A DNA stretch of 64,000 nucleotides from Pseudomonas maioricensis. Lineage in GTDB: Bacteria; Pseudomonadota; Gammaproteobacteria; Pseudomonadales; Pseudomonadaceae. The stretch is from positions 27,475-91,474 of the forward strand of contig NZ_LOHG01000007.1 of the NCBI RefSeq assembly GCF_022790535.1, in the 5' to 3' direction. The notes under the pieces are model-generated. The model was given only the letters and a program-made list of their open reading frames with translations, did not search any database and was not told the origin of the DNA. Positions 1 through 9,393 of this stretch are shown here, piece by piece. A program made the translations under genes and the position numbers. Within the stretch, counting starts at the first letter, position 1. Each line of letters starts with the position of its first letter.

Positions 1-920
1 ACGAAGCTAAGCTCTTTATTCATCCGCCTTCGCAAAATGATATCTCCTCTCTGAACTACGGTCGTGGCGAGTCAAGTGGTTTGAGGATGCTGGGAATAGA
101 GGATGTATACGCTGTTTTTGTGCAAACTCTGCAATCTGAGTCGGCACGATACGATTACTTCAGGGCCGTTGTTGTGCCTGCATTGGGCGATGATCAAAGT
201 AAAGGGTTCACGAGCGAGATGTTCAAAAGCTTCAATAAAACCCTCACAGTGGCAATGCCATCCAAGGATTCTCCGCAAGTCTACGTCGTGACCCTGGAGC
301 ATTCAGATCCAGAAAAGGCTGCTCGGTGGGTTTCAGAGTTTGTGGCGCTCGTTGCGCAGCGTGCAAGCCGAGAGATAATCAAGAGTGTTCAAAGTGATGC
401 GGAGCTGAAAGCAAATAACCTGGATCAGCAGGTTTCGAGCGGTCAGGAAAGCGCTCGAAACCAGCGAGAGGACCGCATTGCTCGTCTGACGGAGGCGTTG
501 GCTATTGCGCGATCAATCGGTATGGAGAGGCCAGTGCGTTTCTTTGGACCAACTGCAAATGGGCGCCCCTCGGAGGCTGATGGTGTTCTGGCATATATGC
601 GGGGAACGAGAGCGTTGGAGGCAGAGATTCAAAATCTGCAGGAGCGCCCTTCGGATGACCCTTTCATTGGGGATTTACGTCATAAGCAATCACTGTCGAA
701 ATTTTATCGTCAGCTGAAAATTGATCCTGCCGGGATTTCCGTTTATCGCCAGGACGGAAATATTGAGTTGCCCCACGAGCCTGTTAAGCCGAGGGCTGCG
801 CTTATTATTCTTCTGGGTGGAGTCATCGGTCTGATCGTAGGAATCCTTATCGCTGTCATTCTTGATTTCTTGGACGTTCGAGCTTCGAAGAGGGAGGAGA
901 GTTTTGCCGATCAGAGGTAG
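1..920 (+). CDS. wzz: Wzz O-antigen chain-length regulator (5' end cut by window)
   Basis: The reading frame is open from base 3 to the stop at 920, so the start codon lies upstream of the window. About 305 residues are visible. Wzz proteins are inner-membrane polysaccharide co-polymerases that set the modal length of O-antigen made by Wzy. The visible part fits: a long helical, charged periplasmic region, then a proline-containing segment (HEPVKPRAAL) leading into one hydrophobic C-terminal membrane helix and a short basic tail. The N-terminal membrane helix is out of view. In P. aeruginosa wzz sits at the left end of the O-antigen locus, as here. Confident on family; the modal length it sets cannot be read from sequence. 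Confidence 0.9.
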   Translation, partial: EAKLFIHPPSQNDISSLNYGRGESSGLRMLGIEDVYAVFVQTLQSESARYDYFRAVVVPALGDDQSKGFTSEMFKSFNKTLTVAMPSKDSPQVYVVTLEHSDPEKAARWVSEFVALVAQRASREIIKSVQSDAELKANNLDQQVSSGQESARNQREDRIARLTEALAIARSIGMERPVRFFGPTANGRPSEADGVLAYMRGTRALEAEIQNLQERPSDDPFIGDLRHKQSLSKFYRQLKIDPAGISVYRQDGNIELPHEPVKPRAALIILLGGVIGLIVGILIAVILDFLDVRASKREESFADQR

Positions 921-1177
921 ATTTAGGCTCTTTCGTTTAATGAGCGGCCCCCATCAACCCTAGGCTTTCATCGTCCCAGCGAGCAGCTTTTTGAGTAGGG
1001 TGATCGCTTTTCCCGGTCCATGAGGTTCAGAGAGCGTGGCATCCGCGCCAAGAAGTGGCACAATCTCGGAAATATCATCGCGTGGCTAAGCTTGACCTCC
1101 AGTCTTGAGCTGCGGTTCTTTTTATTTTGTTTTACCACGACTCAGTTCGCTGGGGTGGGCACGTTAGGGGTTGGAAG
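921..1177. other. Intergenic region with possible minus-strand gene remnant
   Basis: This 257-base gap separates wzz from the legionaminic cassette. I see no clear terminator. On the minus strand, bases 1080 to 960 read as 41 codons without a stop, ending in a protein-like stretch (LSEPHGPGKAITLLKKLLAG) and a TAG, with a stop immediately upstream. It could be the decayed 3' end of a gene left when the cassette was exchanged, or chance. I do not recognise the family. Confidence 0.3.
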
Positions 1178-2155
1178 ATGACTACCGTTTTAGTTACGGG
1201 TGCTGATGGCTTCATTGGCTCGCATTTGACCGAGTTGCTCGTGCGTGAAGGCTATAAGGTCAAGGCGCTTTCTCAGTACAACTCGTTCAACTATTGGGGA
1301 TGGCTTGAGGATGTGGATTGTTCACGAATCGAAGTCCTCAACGGTGATGTGAGGGATCCCCATTACTGCAAGCACATCACTAAAGATGTTGATATCGTTT
1401 TTCATTTGGCCGCGCTAATCGCTATTCCCTATTCTTACGTGGCCCCTGATAGCTACGTGGACACTAACGTGAAGGGTACGCTGAATATCTGCCAGGCAGC
1501 CCTTGAAAACGGCGTTAAGCGGGTTATTCATACGTCGACCAGTGAAGTTTATGGTACTGCGCAATATGTGCCGATTGACGAAAAGCATCCGCTGCAGGCG
1601 CAGTCACCCTACAGCGCGTCAAAAATAGGCGCAGATGCCATGGCGATGAGTTTTTTTAACGCCTTTGACCTCCCCTTGACTATCGCGCGTCCATTCAATA
1701 CCTACGGTCCTCGGCAGTCTGCCCGCGCGGTCATCCCGACCATCATCAGCCAGATTGCCAGTGGGCAAAAACAGATCAAGCTCGGCGACGTCACGCCGAC
1801 CCGTGATTTCAATTATGTGGCAGACACATGCCGAGGTTTTCTGGAACTCGCGCGCTGCGATCAGGCCATTGGCGAGACAGTCAACATTGGCTCCAATTTT
1901 GAAATCTCAGTGGGCGATACCCTCGATTTGATCCGGAAGTTGATGGGCAGTGATGTCGAGTTTCTGACCGATGACCAGCGCATGCGGCCTGGCAAATCAG
2001 AGGTCTTCCGGCTGTGGTGCGATAACGCCAAGATTCATGCTTTGACTGGTTTCACGCCGGCCTACGACATCGAGCGAGGGTTGCAGGAGACCATTAACTG
2101 GTTCACCCGCCCTGAGAATCTCGCCAAATATAAAGCCGATATTTACAACGTCTGA
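1178..2155 (+). CDS. legB: NAD-dependent nucleotide-sugar 4,6-dehydratase, LegB type
   Basis: Predicted to convert a nucleotide-activated GlcNAc into its 4-keto-6-deoxy form, the first committed step to legionaminic acid. It is an extended short-chain dehydrogenase of 325 residues. The NAD-binding TGADGFIGSH motif is at residues 7-16, the TSTSEVYG segment follows, and the catalytic pair is Y145/K149 (YSASK). The ATG at 1178 is preferred over one at 1127 because the Rossmann motif then lies at the very N-terminus and a purine-rich GGAAG lies just upstream. It heads a tightly packed run legB-legC-legG-legI. The nucleotide is probably GDP, since a PtmE-like guanylyltransferase is encoded five genes downstream, but this is inference. 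Confidence 0.85.
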   Translation: MTTVLVTGADGFIGSHLTELLVREGYKVKALSQYNSFNYWGWLEDVDCSRIEVLNGDVRDPHYCKHITKDVDIVFHLAALIAIPYSYVAPDSYVDTNVKGTLNICQAALENGVKRVIHTSTSEVYGTAQYVPIDEKHPLQAQSPYSASKIGADAMAMSFFNAFDLPLTIARPFNTYGPRQSARAVIPTIISQIASGQKQIKLGDVTPTRDFNYVADTCRGFLELARCDQAIGETVNIGSNFEISVGDTLDLIRKLMGSDVEFLTDDQRMRPGKSEVFRLWCDNAKIHALTGFTPAYDIERGLQETINWFTRPENLAKYKADIYNV

Positions 2156-2163
2156 GGTGCTCG

Positions 2164-3312
2164 ATGTACCAGTCCCTTGTCTCATTCATTCGCGAGCAGT
2201 ATTCCAGCAATGAATTTATCCCTCTTCATGCTCCGGTGTTCGCGGGGAATGAACAGGAGTACGTTGCGGAAACCATTAAATCGACCTTCGTTTCGAGTGT
2301 CGGCGCATTCGTAGATCGATTCGAGCACGATATGCAGCTCTATACCGGTAGCCCTCGAGCCGTGGCGACTGTCAACGGTACGGCGGCGCTACATGTGGCG
2401 TTGCTTTTGGCTGGGGTTGAGCGTGGCGATCTTGTTATTACCCAGTCGCTGACATTTGTCGCGACGTGCAACGCTATTGCCTATTGTGGCGCTGAGCCAG
2501 TTTTTGTGGATGTGGACCGACACACGTTGGGCCTTTCGCCTCTCGCATTGGAGACTTGGCTGGAGTCTGAAGCTTTCCTTGATTCCGATGGTGGTTGCAG
2601 ATTGCGCAAGAATGGCCAGCCGATCCGCGCATGTTTACCAATGCATACCTTTGGACACCCGGCGGATCTGAATGGCCTGGTTTCAGTTTGCGCAAAGTGG
2701 GGGCTTGCGCTTGTTGAGGACGCTGCAGAATCTCTTGGGAGCCTTTACAGCGGTCGCCACACCGGTACGTTTGGGCTTGTCGGGACCCTCAGTTTCAACG
2801 GAAACAAGATCATCACTACAGGTGGCGGGGGCATGATACTTGCCGATGAGGTGTTAGGTAGCAAAGCCAAGCACCTGACTACCACCGCGAAGCAGCCCCA
2901 CCCCTATGAGTATGTACATGACGAAATTGGATACAACTACCGCCTGCCGAATCTGAACGCCGCACTTGGCTGTGCTCAGTTAGAACAGCTGGAGGGCTTT
3001 GTCGCGGCCAAGCGTTCATTGGCGCATGCCTACGCGGAAGAGCTTGCTGGCAGTGCGTTGCAATTTGTCATTGAGCCCGACGGATGTCGTTCAAACTATT
3101 GGCTCAATGCTGTTGTCTGCGAGGATCCATCGCAGCGGGACGAGCTGTTGAAATTTACCAATGAAAAGGGTGTCATGACGCGTCCGATCTGGACGCTAAT
3201 GAATCGATTGAAGGCTTACGAGCATTGTTTGCAAGGCGATCTTAGTAATGCGCAGTGGCTCGAGTCTCGCGTCGTTAATCTTCCCAGTAGTGTTTCTGAG
3301 CGGGAAGCATAA
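2164..3312 (+). CDS. legC: PLP-dependent 4-keto sugar aminotransferase, LegC type
   Basis: DegT/DnrJ/EryC1-family aminotransferase of 382 residues. Predicted role: transfer an amino group from glutamate to C4 of the LegB product. Family features seen are the VATVNGTAALHVALLL cofactor-binding region near residue 66, the LVEDAAESLG motif carrying the PLP-pyridine aspartate, and the Schiff-base lysine K215 in FNGNK. It starts 8 bp after legB and its TAA overlaps the next ATG by one base, so the genes are probably translated together. The class is certain; substrate assignment rests on the neighbouring legB, legG and legI. Confidence 0.85.
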   Translation: MYQSLVSFIREQYSSNEFIPLHAPVFAGNEQEYVAETIKSTFVSSVGAFVDRFEHDMQLYTGSPRAVATVNGTAALHVALLLAGVERGDLVITQSLTFVATCNAIAYCGAEPVFVDVDRHTLGLSPLALETWLESEAFLDSDGGCRLRKNGQPIRACLPMHTFGHPADLNGLVSVCAKWGLALVEDAAESLGSLYSGRHTGTFGLVGTLSFNGNKIITTGGGGMILADEVLGSKAKHLTTTAKQPHPYEYVHDEIGYNYRLPNLNAALGCAQLEQLEGFVAAKRSLAHAYAEELAGSALQFVIEPDGCRSNYWLNAVVCEDPSQRDELLKFTNEKGVMTRPIWTLMNRLKAYEHCLQGDLSNAQWLESRVVNLPSSVSEREA

Positions 3313-4466
3313 TGGCGCGCAGAGTTGCAGTTTTCACAGGAACCCGAGCTGAATATGGTCTACTTTACTGGCTTATGTCGGAAGTCAGGCAGGATCCAGC
3401 TCTTGAACTGCAGACTATTGTAGGTGGCATGCACCTGTCGCCGGAGTTTGGTGAAACCTGGCGTCTGGTCGAGAGTGATGGATTCACTATCGATGCCAAG
3501 GTCGAAATGCTGCTGTCGTCGGATACTGCCGTCGGGGTGGTGAAGTCAATGGGGCTTGGTGCCATTGGTTTTGCTGACGCCCTTGATCGTTTGCGGCCCG
3601 ATGTGCTGGTTGTATTGGGAGACAGGTTCGAAGCGTTGAGCATTGCCCAGGCCGCTTTGGTCATGCGTATCCCTATCGCTCATTTACATGGTGGCGAGCT
3701 AACTGAGGGAGCTTACGATGACGGCATCAGGCATGCGTTGACAAAAATGGCTTACCTGCATTTCGTTGCCGCTCAGCCCTATAAGGCCAGAGTGATACAG
3801 ATGGGTGAGGCTCCTGAACGTGTATTCAATGTCGGTGCGGTGGGACTGGATCACCTCAAGCGCACTCCATTGATGTCGCTGGAGGAACTTGGCGAAAGTC
3901 TTGGTTTTGACCTTCGTCCACCTTTTCTGCTGGTCACATACCATCCGGTTACTCTGGCCAATGAAGACCCTGTGGGGAGCTTCATGAATATTCTGAGTGC
4001 TTTGGACCAATTCACGGATTACCAGATAATTATCACTTACCCCAATGCTGACAACGGCGGTCGAGCAATCATTCCTGTGTTGGAGGCCTACGCGGCCGCA
4101 CGGCCAGATCAGGTTCTGGCCATTCCTTCCCTTGGGTTTCGTCGTTATTTGAGCGTTGTAAAGCTAGCAGGTGCGGTGGTCGGCAACTCGTCCAGTGGCA
4201 TCATAGAGGTGCCGTCCTTTCACGTACCTACGGTAAATGTGGGTGTCCGCCAGGCAGGTCGCTTGTGCGCTGACTCTGTCCTCCATTGCGCTGCAACCGT
4301 GGAGGGCGTTACTCAGGCGCTCGATACAGCCCTAAGCGCTGACTTCTCAGCCTTATGCAACTCCGCAGTAAATCCTTATGGAGAGGGTGATGCCGCGCGT
4401 AGCATTGTCGAGGTGCTCAGCACTTGCGATCTTGGGGTACAAAAGACCTTCCATGACTTGAGCTGA
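3312..4466 (+). CDS. legG: Hydrolysing nucleotide-sugar 2-epimerase, LegG/NeuC type
   Basis: Predicted to release the nucleotide and invert C2, giving free 2,4-diacetamido-2,4,6-trideoxymannose for LegI. The 384-residue protein belongs to the UDP-GlcNAc 2-epimerase (GT-B-like) family: VAVFTGTRAEYG at residues 5-16, an HLHGGE segment typical of the NeuC/LegG branch, and a GNSSSG phosphate-binding loop at 291-296. The non-hydrolysing relative WbjD is encoded at 17248, so the window holds both types. The start overlaps the legC stop by one base and legI follows after 3 bp. Confidence 0.87.
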   Translation: MARRVAVFTGTRAEYGLLYWLMSEVRQDPALELQTIVGGMHLSPEFGETWRLVESDGFTIDAKVEMLLSSDTAVGVVKSMGLGAIGFADALDRLRPDVLVVLGDRFEALSIAQAALVMRIPIAHLHGGELTEGAYDDGIRHALTKMAYLHFVAAQPYKARVIQMGEAPERVFNVGAVGLDHLKRTPLMSLEELGESLGFDLRPPFLLVTYHPVTLANEDPVGSFMNILSALDQFTDYQIIITYPNADNGGRAIIPVLEAYAAARPDQVLAIPSLGFRRYLSVVKLAGAVVGNSSSGIIEVPSFHVPTVNVGVRQAGRLCADSVLHCAATVEGVTQALDTALSADFSALCNSAVNPYGEGDAARSIVEVLSTCDLGVQKTFHDLS

Positions 4467-4469
4467 CAA

Positions 4470-5555
4470 ATGAATACACAGAATAAAGATGCGGTCTACA
4501 TTATCGCCGAGGCAGGCGTTAATCATAACGGCGATAGAGAACGAGCATTCGAGCTTGTGGATATCGCTGCCGACGCGGGAGCGGATGCGGTCAAGTTTCA
4601 GACTTTTGACGCCCGTAAGCTGGCGTCGGTCAAAGCGCCGAAAGCCGGTTATCAAAAGCGGACAACTGATCAGTCCGAGAGTCAGCTCGAGATGCTCAAA
4701 AAGCTTGAGCTTCCTCGAGAGTGGCATCGTGATCTTTTAATTCATGCCAATAAGCGTGGGATCGACTTTCTGAGCACTGCATTTGATGGTGATAGTCTCG
4801 ATTTTCTGGCCACTTTGAAAATTCCTTTATTTAAAGTCCCTTCTGGGGAGTTGACTAATGGCCCGCTGCTTTGGAAGTTCGCTCGTACAGGGTTACCACT
4901 GGTCTTGTCCACTGGCATGGCTACATTGAGTGAGGTCGAACAAGGTCTGGCGATAATTGCCCATGCCAAGGGGCATGAGCGAGAGCCTGCAAGTATGGAG
5001 GAGGTCTGGAAGTACTGGAGTCAACCAGACGCCCAGAAGCTCCTGGTGGATTCTGTAACGTTGCTTCATTGCACTTCGCAGTACCCAACACCATTGGAGG
5101 AAGTTAACCTGCGTGCGATGGATACCCTCAAGCATGCCTTTGGGCTTGCGGTTGGCTATTCCGATCATACGGAGGGGTTGCTGGTACCCGTAGCTGCCGT
5201 AGCGCGTGGTGCAAAAGTGATAGAGAAGCATTTTACGACGGATAGATCCCTGCCGGGACCAGATCACAAGGCATCTCTTGAACCCGCCGAGCTCAGGGAA
5301 ATGGTTAGTCGTATCCGCGCCCTGGAAAAAATTCTGGGGGATGGGAGAAAGGCGCCACATCCCACTGAATGGGATACGCGTCTGGCGGCGAAACAACAAG
5401 TAGTGGCCGCGCGCGCAATTCCGGCGGGACAAACCTTTGTCCGTGATGACCTCACCACTGCGCGTTGCGGTGCAGGTCTGCCAGCCGTTTTGTTATGGGA
5501 AAAAATTGGCTGTCCTGCAAGCAGAGCTTATGAGCCTGGCGAGATTATCGAATGA
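4470..5555 (+). CDS. legI: Legionaminic acid synthase (NeuB family)
   Basis: Condenses the 6-deoxy-mannosamine derivative with phosphoenolpyruvate to form the nonulosonic acid. The 361-residue protein has the NeuB layout: a TIM-barrel domain opening with AEAGVNHNGD (residues 13-22), KFQTFD and GYSDHT motifs, and a C-terminal SAF/antifreeze-like domain (about residues 305-361, beginning ARAIPAGQ). Both domains are complete. Its last codon overlaps the next ATG (ATGA). NeuB, LegI and PseI are similar; the pairing with LegB, LegC, LegG and PtmE, and absence of pseudaminate genes, favours legionaminic acid. Confidence 0.88.
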   Translation: MNTQNKDAVYIIAEAGVNHNGDRERAFELVDIAADAGADAVKFQTFDARKLASVKAPKAGYQKRTTDQSESQLEMLKKLELPREWHRDLLIHANKRGIDFLSTAFDGDSLDFLATLKIPLFKVPSGELTNGPLLWKFARTGLPLVLSTGMATLSEVEQGLAIIAHAKGHEREPASMEEVWKYWSQPDAQKLLVDSVTLLHCTSQYPTPLEEVNLRAMDTLKHAFGLAVGYSDHTEGLLVPVAAVARGAKVIEKHFTTDRSLPGPDHKASLEPAELREMVSRIRALEKILGDGRKAPHPTEWDTRLAAKQQVVAARAIPAGQTFVRDDLTTARCGAGLPAVLLWEKIGCPASRAYEPGEIIE

Positions 5556-6244
5556 TCTTGTCGCGCAATCACGAGGCACCTCTGCCGGTGATCATTATGG
5601 GTGCTGGCGGGCACGCAAAGGTATTACTTTCATTGCTTCACTCTTTACGGGCTGAAGTTGCTGGTGTGTGTGACCCTGCATTAGGCGCTGATAAAGGGGG
5701 AGTGTGGAGGGGGATCCCGATTTTAGGCGGTGATGAGGCCTTGCAGAGTGTGAATCCTTCTGAGGTACTGCTCGTCAATGGTCTTGGGCAACTGGTACAC
5801 GGGACTCGTAGGCAGAAACTGTATGAAGCGTTGATCGCGCGGGGATTCACTCTTCCCTCGGTGATCCATCCTGCGGCCTGGGTCGATCATACGGCGTATC
5901 TGGATGATGGCGTGCAGGTCATGGCTGGGGCGATTATTCAGGCCGATGCTCGTATAGGCAGTAACTCGATCATAAATACCGGGGCTGTAATCGACCATGA
6001 CTGTATAATCGGTCGTCATGCGCACATTGCCCCTTCCTCTGTGCTTTGCGGCAGCGTATCTGTTGGTGATGGAAGTTTCATCGCTGCCGGTGCTACCGTA
6101 ATTCAAGGCATCGCAATTGGGGAGCTAGCTGTAGTGGGCGCTGGCGTCACTGTCGTCAGAGATATTCCAGATGGACAGGTCATTCTGGGGGCGCCCGTAC
6201 GAATCAAGGAATCGAGACATAATGTTCAGCCGAAGAAATCATGA
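5552..6244 (+). CDS. Hexapeptide-repeat sugar acyltransferase (NeuD/PglD type), probable LegH role
   Basis: A 230-residue NeuD/PglD-like acetyltransferase. An N-terminal Rossmann-like part (PVIIMGAGGHAKV, residues 12-24) binds the sugar nucleotide, and a left-handed beta-helix of hexapeptide repeats runs from about residue 105 to 210 and would bind acetyl-CoA. The central GAVIDHDCIIG carries the histidine that acts as general base in the family. It overlaps legI by 4 bases and ptmE by 4. The likely job is N-acetylation of the 4-amino sugar made by LegC, as LegH does elsewhere. O-acetylation of legionaminic acid, as NeuD-type enzymes do for sialic acid, remains possible. Confidence 0.75.
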   Translation: MILSRNHEAPLPVIIMGAGGHAKVLLSLLHSLRAEVAGVCDPALGADKGGVWRGIPILGGDEALQSVNPSEVLLVNGLGQLVHGTRRQKLYEALIARGFTLPSVIHPAAWVDHTAYLDDGVQVMAGAIIQADARIGSNSIINTGAVIDHDCIIGRHAHIAPSSVLCGSVSVGDGSFIAAGATVIQGIAIGELAVVGAGVTVVRDIPDGQVILGAPVRIKESRHNVQPKKS

Positions 6245-7296
6245 AGCCAGTTGATAATCAGTTGTGGCGCAGTGTGCTGCTGCCAGCCGGGGCCACTATT
6301 CAACAGGCCATCAGCAATCTTGACGAGTCCGGATTACAAATCGTGCTGGTTGTCTGTGCTGAAGGGCGTCTGCAGGGAAGTGTCACTGATGGTGATGTGC
6401 GGCGTGCGTTGCTAAAAGGGCTGAAGCTCGAAAGTGCCGTTCAGGACATCATGTTCAAGGCACCGTTGGTTGTGCCGCCGGAAATCGGCCGTGAGATGGT
6501 CCTGCATTTGATGCACGCCAACAAAATTCACCAATTGCCGATAGTCGATGCGGAACGTCGCGTCGTCGGATTGCATTTGTGGGATGAGGTAATTGAGCCT
6601 GCGAATCGACCAAACACCATGGTGATCATGGCTGGCGGGTTGGGAAAGCGTCTCTTGCCTTTGACCGAAGATTGTCCCAAACCGATGCTACCGGTCGGCG
6701 GCAAGCCAATGCTGGAGCGAATCATCGAGCGGGCTAAAAGTGAAGGATTCCGTCGTTTTATCGTCTCCGTACATTATCTTGGCCACATTATCGAAGAGTA
6801 TTTCGGGAATGGGGAACAGTGGGAGGTAGAAATTCGCTACCTCCATGAAGAGTCTCCACTTGGGACTGCCGGTGCGATCAGTCTCTTGAATCCTCGCCCG
6901 GACGAGCCCTTTGTCGTCACAAATGGTGATGTACTCAGCGACATTCGTTACGGTGAGATGCTTGATTTTCATACTCGTCATGGTGCAAAAGCCACAATGG
7001 CGGTTCGTTTGCATGAATGGCAGAACCCTTTCGGTGTAGTGCGCACTGAAGGTATCAACATCATCGGCTTTGATGAAAAGCCCGTGCATCGTACTCATGT
7101 CAATGCTGGTATATACGTTCTGGCTCCGACTGTGCTTGATGAACTGATCGCGGGTGAGCAATGTGATATGCCAACGCTGTTCGAGAGAATACAGCGCATG
7201 GGGCAGAGCACCATTGCCTATCCGATGCATGAGCCCTGGCTGGATGTCGGCAGGCCTGATGATCTTCAGAAAGCCCGAAGCCAGTACCTGGTTTGA
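6241..7296 (+). CDS. ptmE: CBS-domain sugar-1-phosphate nucleotidyltransferase, PtmE type
   Basis: The 351-residue protein joins an N-terminal CBS pair (about residues 10-120, with a TDGDVRRAL motif) to a nucleotidyltransferase domain opening with MAGGLGKR at residues 130-137 and containing the KPMLPVGGKPML signature. This arrangement is characteristic of PtmE, the glucosamine-1-phosphate guanylyltransferase that feeds the GDP-linked legionaminic acid pathway of Campylobacter jejuni. Its presence is the main reason to infer GDP rather than UDP intermediates here. It overlaps the preceding gene by 4 bases. Nucleotide preference cannot be proven by reading. Confidence 0.82.
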   Translation: MKPVDNQLWRSVLLPAGATIQQAISNLDESGLQIVLVVCAEGRLQGSVTDGDVRRALLKGLKLESAVQDIMFKAPLVVPPEIGREMVLHLMHANKIHQLPIVDAERRVVGLHLWDEVIEPANRPNTMVIMAGGLGKRLLPLTEDCPKPMLPVGGKPMLERIIERAKSEGFRRFIVSVHYLGHIIEEYFGNGEQWEVEIRYLHEESPLGTAGAISLLNPRPDEPFVVTNGDVLSDIRYGEMLDFHTRHGAKATMAVRLHEWQNPFGVVRTEGINIIGFDEKPVHRTHVNAGIYVLAPTVLDELIAGEQCDMPTLFERIQRMGQSTIAYPMHEPWLDVGRPDDLQKARSQYLV

Positions 7297-7321
7297 ACAC
7301 GTTTTATGATTGGAGAATGAT

Positions 7322-8635
7322 TTGAAAATTACCCCTAGTTCGTCCACTGATCTGTCCAGATTCTCCAAGCCTGTGGGTGAATTGGAAGTCTTCTACGGAC
7401 TTCCGCGTGACGTGAAATTTTGCAAAATCTGCAACATGTCTAATCAGCAGCCGATGTCGAGCAACGAGTACGCGCATAGCCATAGCTCGACCAAAACAAC
7501 GTTGAGCTTTGACGAAGAAGGCGTGTGTCATGCGTGTCGTTTCAACAAGCTCAAGGAAACCGGTGAAATCGACTGGGACGAGCGCGAGCGCGAGTTGCAG
7601 GAGCTATGCAACCAGTACCGGAAGTCTGACGGCTCGTACGACTGCATTGTAGGTGGCAGTGGCGGCAAAGACAGTGCCATGCAATCGCACCTGTTGAAAT
7701 ATAAGTACGGTATGAACCCGCTTACCGTTACCTGGTCTCCGCATTTGTATACCGATATCGGCTGGAAGAATTTTCAGAACTGGCTGCATGTCGGCGGTTT
7801 CGATAACTTCCTCTATACACCCAACGGTAAAATTCACCGCCTGCTGACGCGTAACGCGACTATTAATCTTCTTCACCCTTTTCAGCCTTTTATTCTCGGG
7901 CAAAAGACGTTCGTTGCAAAAATGGCCGCTCAGCTCAATATTCCGCTGATTTTCTACGGGGAAATGCCGGGTGAGTATGGCGAAAAAATCTCCCACAAGA
8001 CGTCTAGCTATGCTGCTGCCAGCGAGTCAGCAGAAGCTGAAGGTTTCTCGTTGGATTATATTGGCGATACAGATGTAAGGGACATTTATCTAGGCGGCCA
8101 GCAGATCGGGAAATACCTGGATGAAGGTGTTCCACTGGTGGATTTGAAAAGTTATTTGCCAATGCCCCCTGATGTTCTGGAGCGCAAAGGGATTGATTTC
8201 AAATACTTGGGGTACTACAAAAAGTGGGTGCCGCAGGAAGCTTACTATTATGCCGTTGAGAACACCGGGTTCGAGGCTAATCCAGTCCGGACGGAAGGGA
8301 CATACTCAAAGTACAACAGCCTCGACGACAAAGTAGATGGCTTCTTCTACTTCACCCGCTGGATCAAATTTGGTGTCGGTCGGACCATGATGGATTCCGC
8401 ACAGGAAATCCGAAACCATCACATTGACAAGGAAGAAGCGTGCGCGCTCATGCGTCGCTACGAGGGTGAATACCCGGCTCGTTATGAGAAAGAATTCCTG
8501 GACTACATCAGCATGGACCGTGAAGAGTTTTTGGCGATCTGCGATCGCTTCCGCTCTCCACACCTCTGGCATGTAGTGGACGGTGAATGGAAGTTGCGTC
8601 ATACGCCTTGGGATCAGCAAGGGTTTGGTGCATGA
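7322..8635 (+). CDS. N-acetyl sugar amidotransferase (WbpG/PseA-like)
   Basis: Member of the WbpG/PseA family, which with HisH2 and HisF2 converts an acetamido group into an acetamidino group. The PP-loop ATP-binding motif GGSGGK lies at residues 111-116, and four cysteines (C34, C37, C69, C72) form a likely zinc ribbon. I chose the TTG at 7322 because GGAG lies 6 bp upstream; a TTG at 7310 is also in frame. No nearby ATG fits. The last codon overlaps hisF2 (ATGA). Together with the nonulosonate genes it predicts an acetamidino-legionaminic acid, as in Legionella LPS or Campylobacter flagellin. Confidence 0.85.
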   Translation: MKITPSSSTDLSRFSKPVGELEVFYGLPRDVKFCKICNMSNQQPMSSNEYAHSHSSTKTTLSFDEEGVCHACRFNKLKETGEIDWDERERELQELCNQYRKSDGSYDCIVGGSGGKDSAMQSHLLKYKYGMNPLTVTWSPHLYTDIGWKNFQNWLHVGGFDNFLYTPNGKIHRLLTRNATINLLHPFQPFILGQKTFVAKMAAQLNIPLIFYGEMPGEYGEKISHKTSSYAAASESAEAEGFSLDYIGDTDVRDIYLGGQQIGKYLDEGVPLVDLKSYLPMPPDVLERKGIDFKYLGYYKKWVPQEAYYYAVENTGFEANPVRTEGTYSKYNSLDDKVDGFFYFTRWIKFGVGRTMMDSAQEIRNHHIDKEEACALMRRYEGEYPARYEKEFLDYISMDREEFLAICDRFRSPHLWHVVDGEWKLRHTPWDQQGFGA

Positions 8636-9393
8636 GTAATACCCGCCTCATTGCGCGCCTTGATGTCAAAGGCGCCAACCTGATAAAGGGGATTCATCTG
8701 GAGGGGCTGAGGATCATCGGCCCCCCTAATGACTTCGCTGCGAAGTACTACGAGCAGGGTATTGACGAGCTTATCTACATGGACTGTGTGGCCAGCCTCT
8801 ACGGGCGTAACAGCCTTGGCCATTTGATTCAGCAAACGGCAGAGAATGTTTTCATTCCCATGACGGTGGGGGGAGGCGTTCGCTCTGTCGATGATGTTAC
8901 CCATTTGTTGCGATGCGGTGCTGACAAGGTTGCAGTTAACACTGCGGCGGTGAATCAGCCCGCACTCATTACCGAAATCGCAAGGCGCTTTGGAAGCCAG
9001 TGCATGGTTCTTTCCATTGAAGCGAAACGGATGGGCCCTGATCGCTGGGAAGTGTTTACTGACAATGGTCGGGAAAGTACCGGACTTGATGTTGTCGAGT
9101 GGGCGGCCAAGGGTATGGCGCTGGGTGCTGGAGAGATTCTGTTGACCTCTGTCGACCAAGAGGGAACCCGCAAAGGCTTTGATCTGCCTCTGGTTCGGGC
9201 GGTGAGCAGCGTGGTCGATATCCCGGTAATTGCCAGCGGGGGAATGGGGAAGGCCGATGATATTGTTGCGGCGGTTGCGTCTGGCGCCGATGCTGCTGCC
9301 ATGGCGGACATCCTGCATTACAACCGCGAATCACTGGCAGATATTCGCCGACAGGTATTAGCGGGTGGAGTAAGAGTGCGTGACTATGAGTAA
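8632..9393 (+). CDS. hisF2: HisF-like cyclase subunit for sugar amidination
   Basis: A (beta/alpha)8-barrel HisF homologue of 253 residues, with RLDVKG near the N-terminus (D11) and a [12 protein letters not shown] segment carrying the second conserved aspartate. In histidine synthesis HisF uses ammonia from HisH. Here it lies between a WbpG-like gene and hisH2, the same trio known from P. aeruginosa O-antigen loci, so it probably channels ammonia to the amidotransferase. No other his genes are present. The start overlaps the wbpG-like stop (ATGA) and hisH2 starts inside its 3' end. Confidence 0.85.
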   Translation: MSNTRLIARLDVKGANLIKGIHLEGLRIIGPPNDFAAKYYEQGIDELIYMDCVASLYGRNSLGHLIQQTAENVFIPMTVGGGVRSVDDVTHLLRCGADKVAVNTAAVNQPALITEIARRFGSQCMVLSIEAKRMGPDRWEVFTDNGRESTGLDVVEWAAKGMALGAGEILLTSVDQEGTRKGFDLPLVRAVSSVVDIPVIASGGMGKADDIVAAVASGADAAAMADILHYNRESLADIRRQVLAGGVRVRDYE

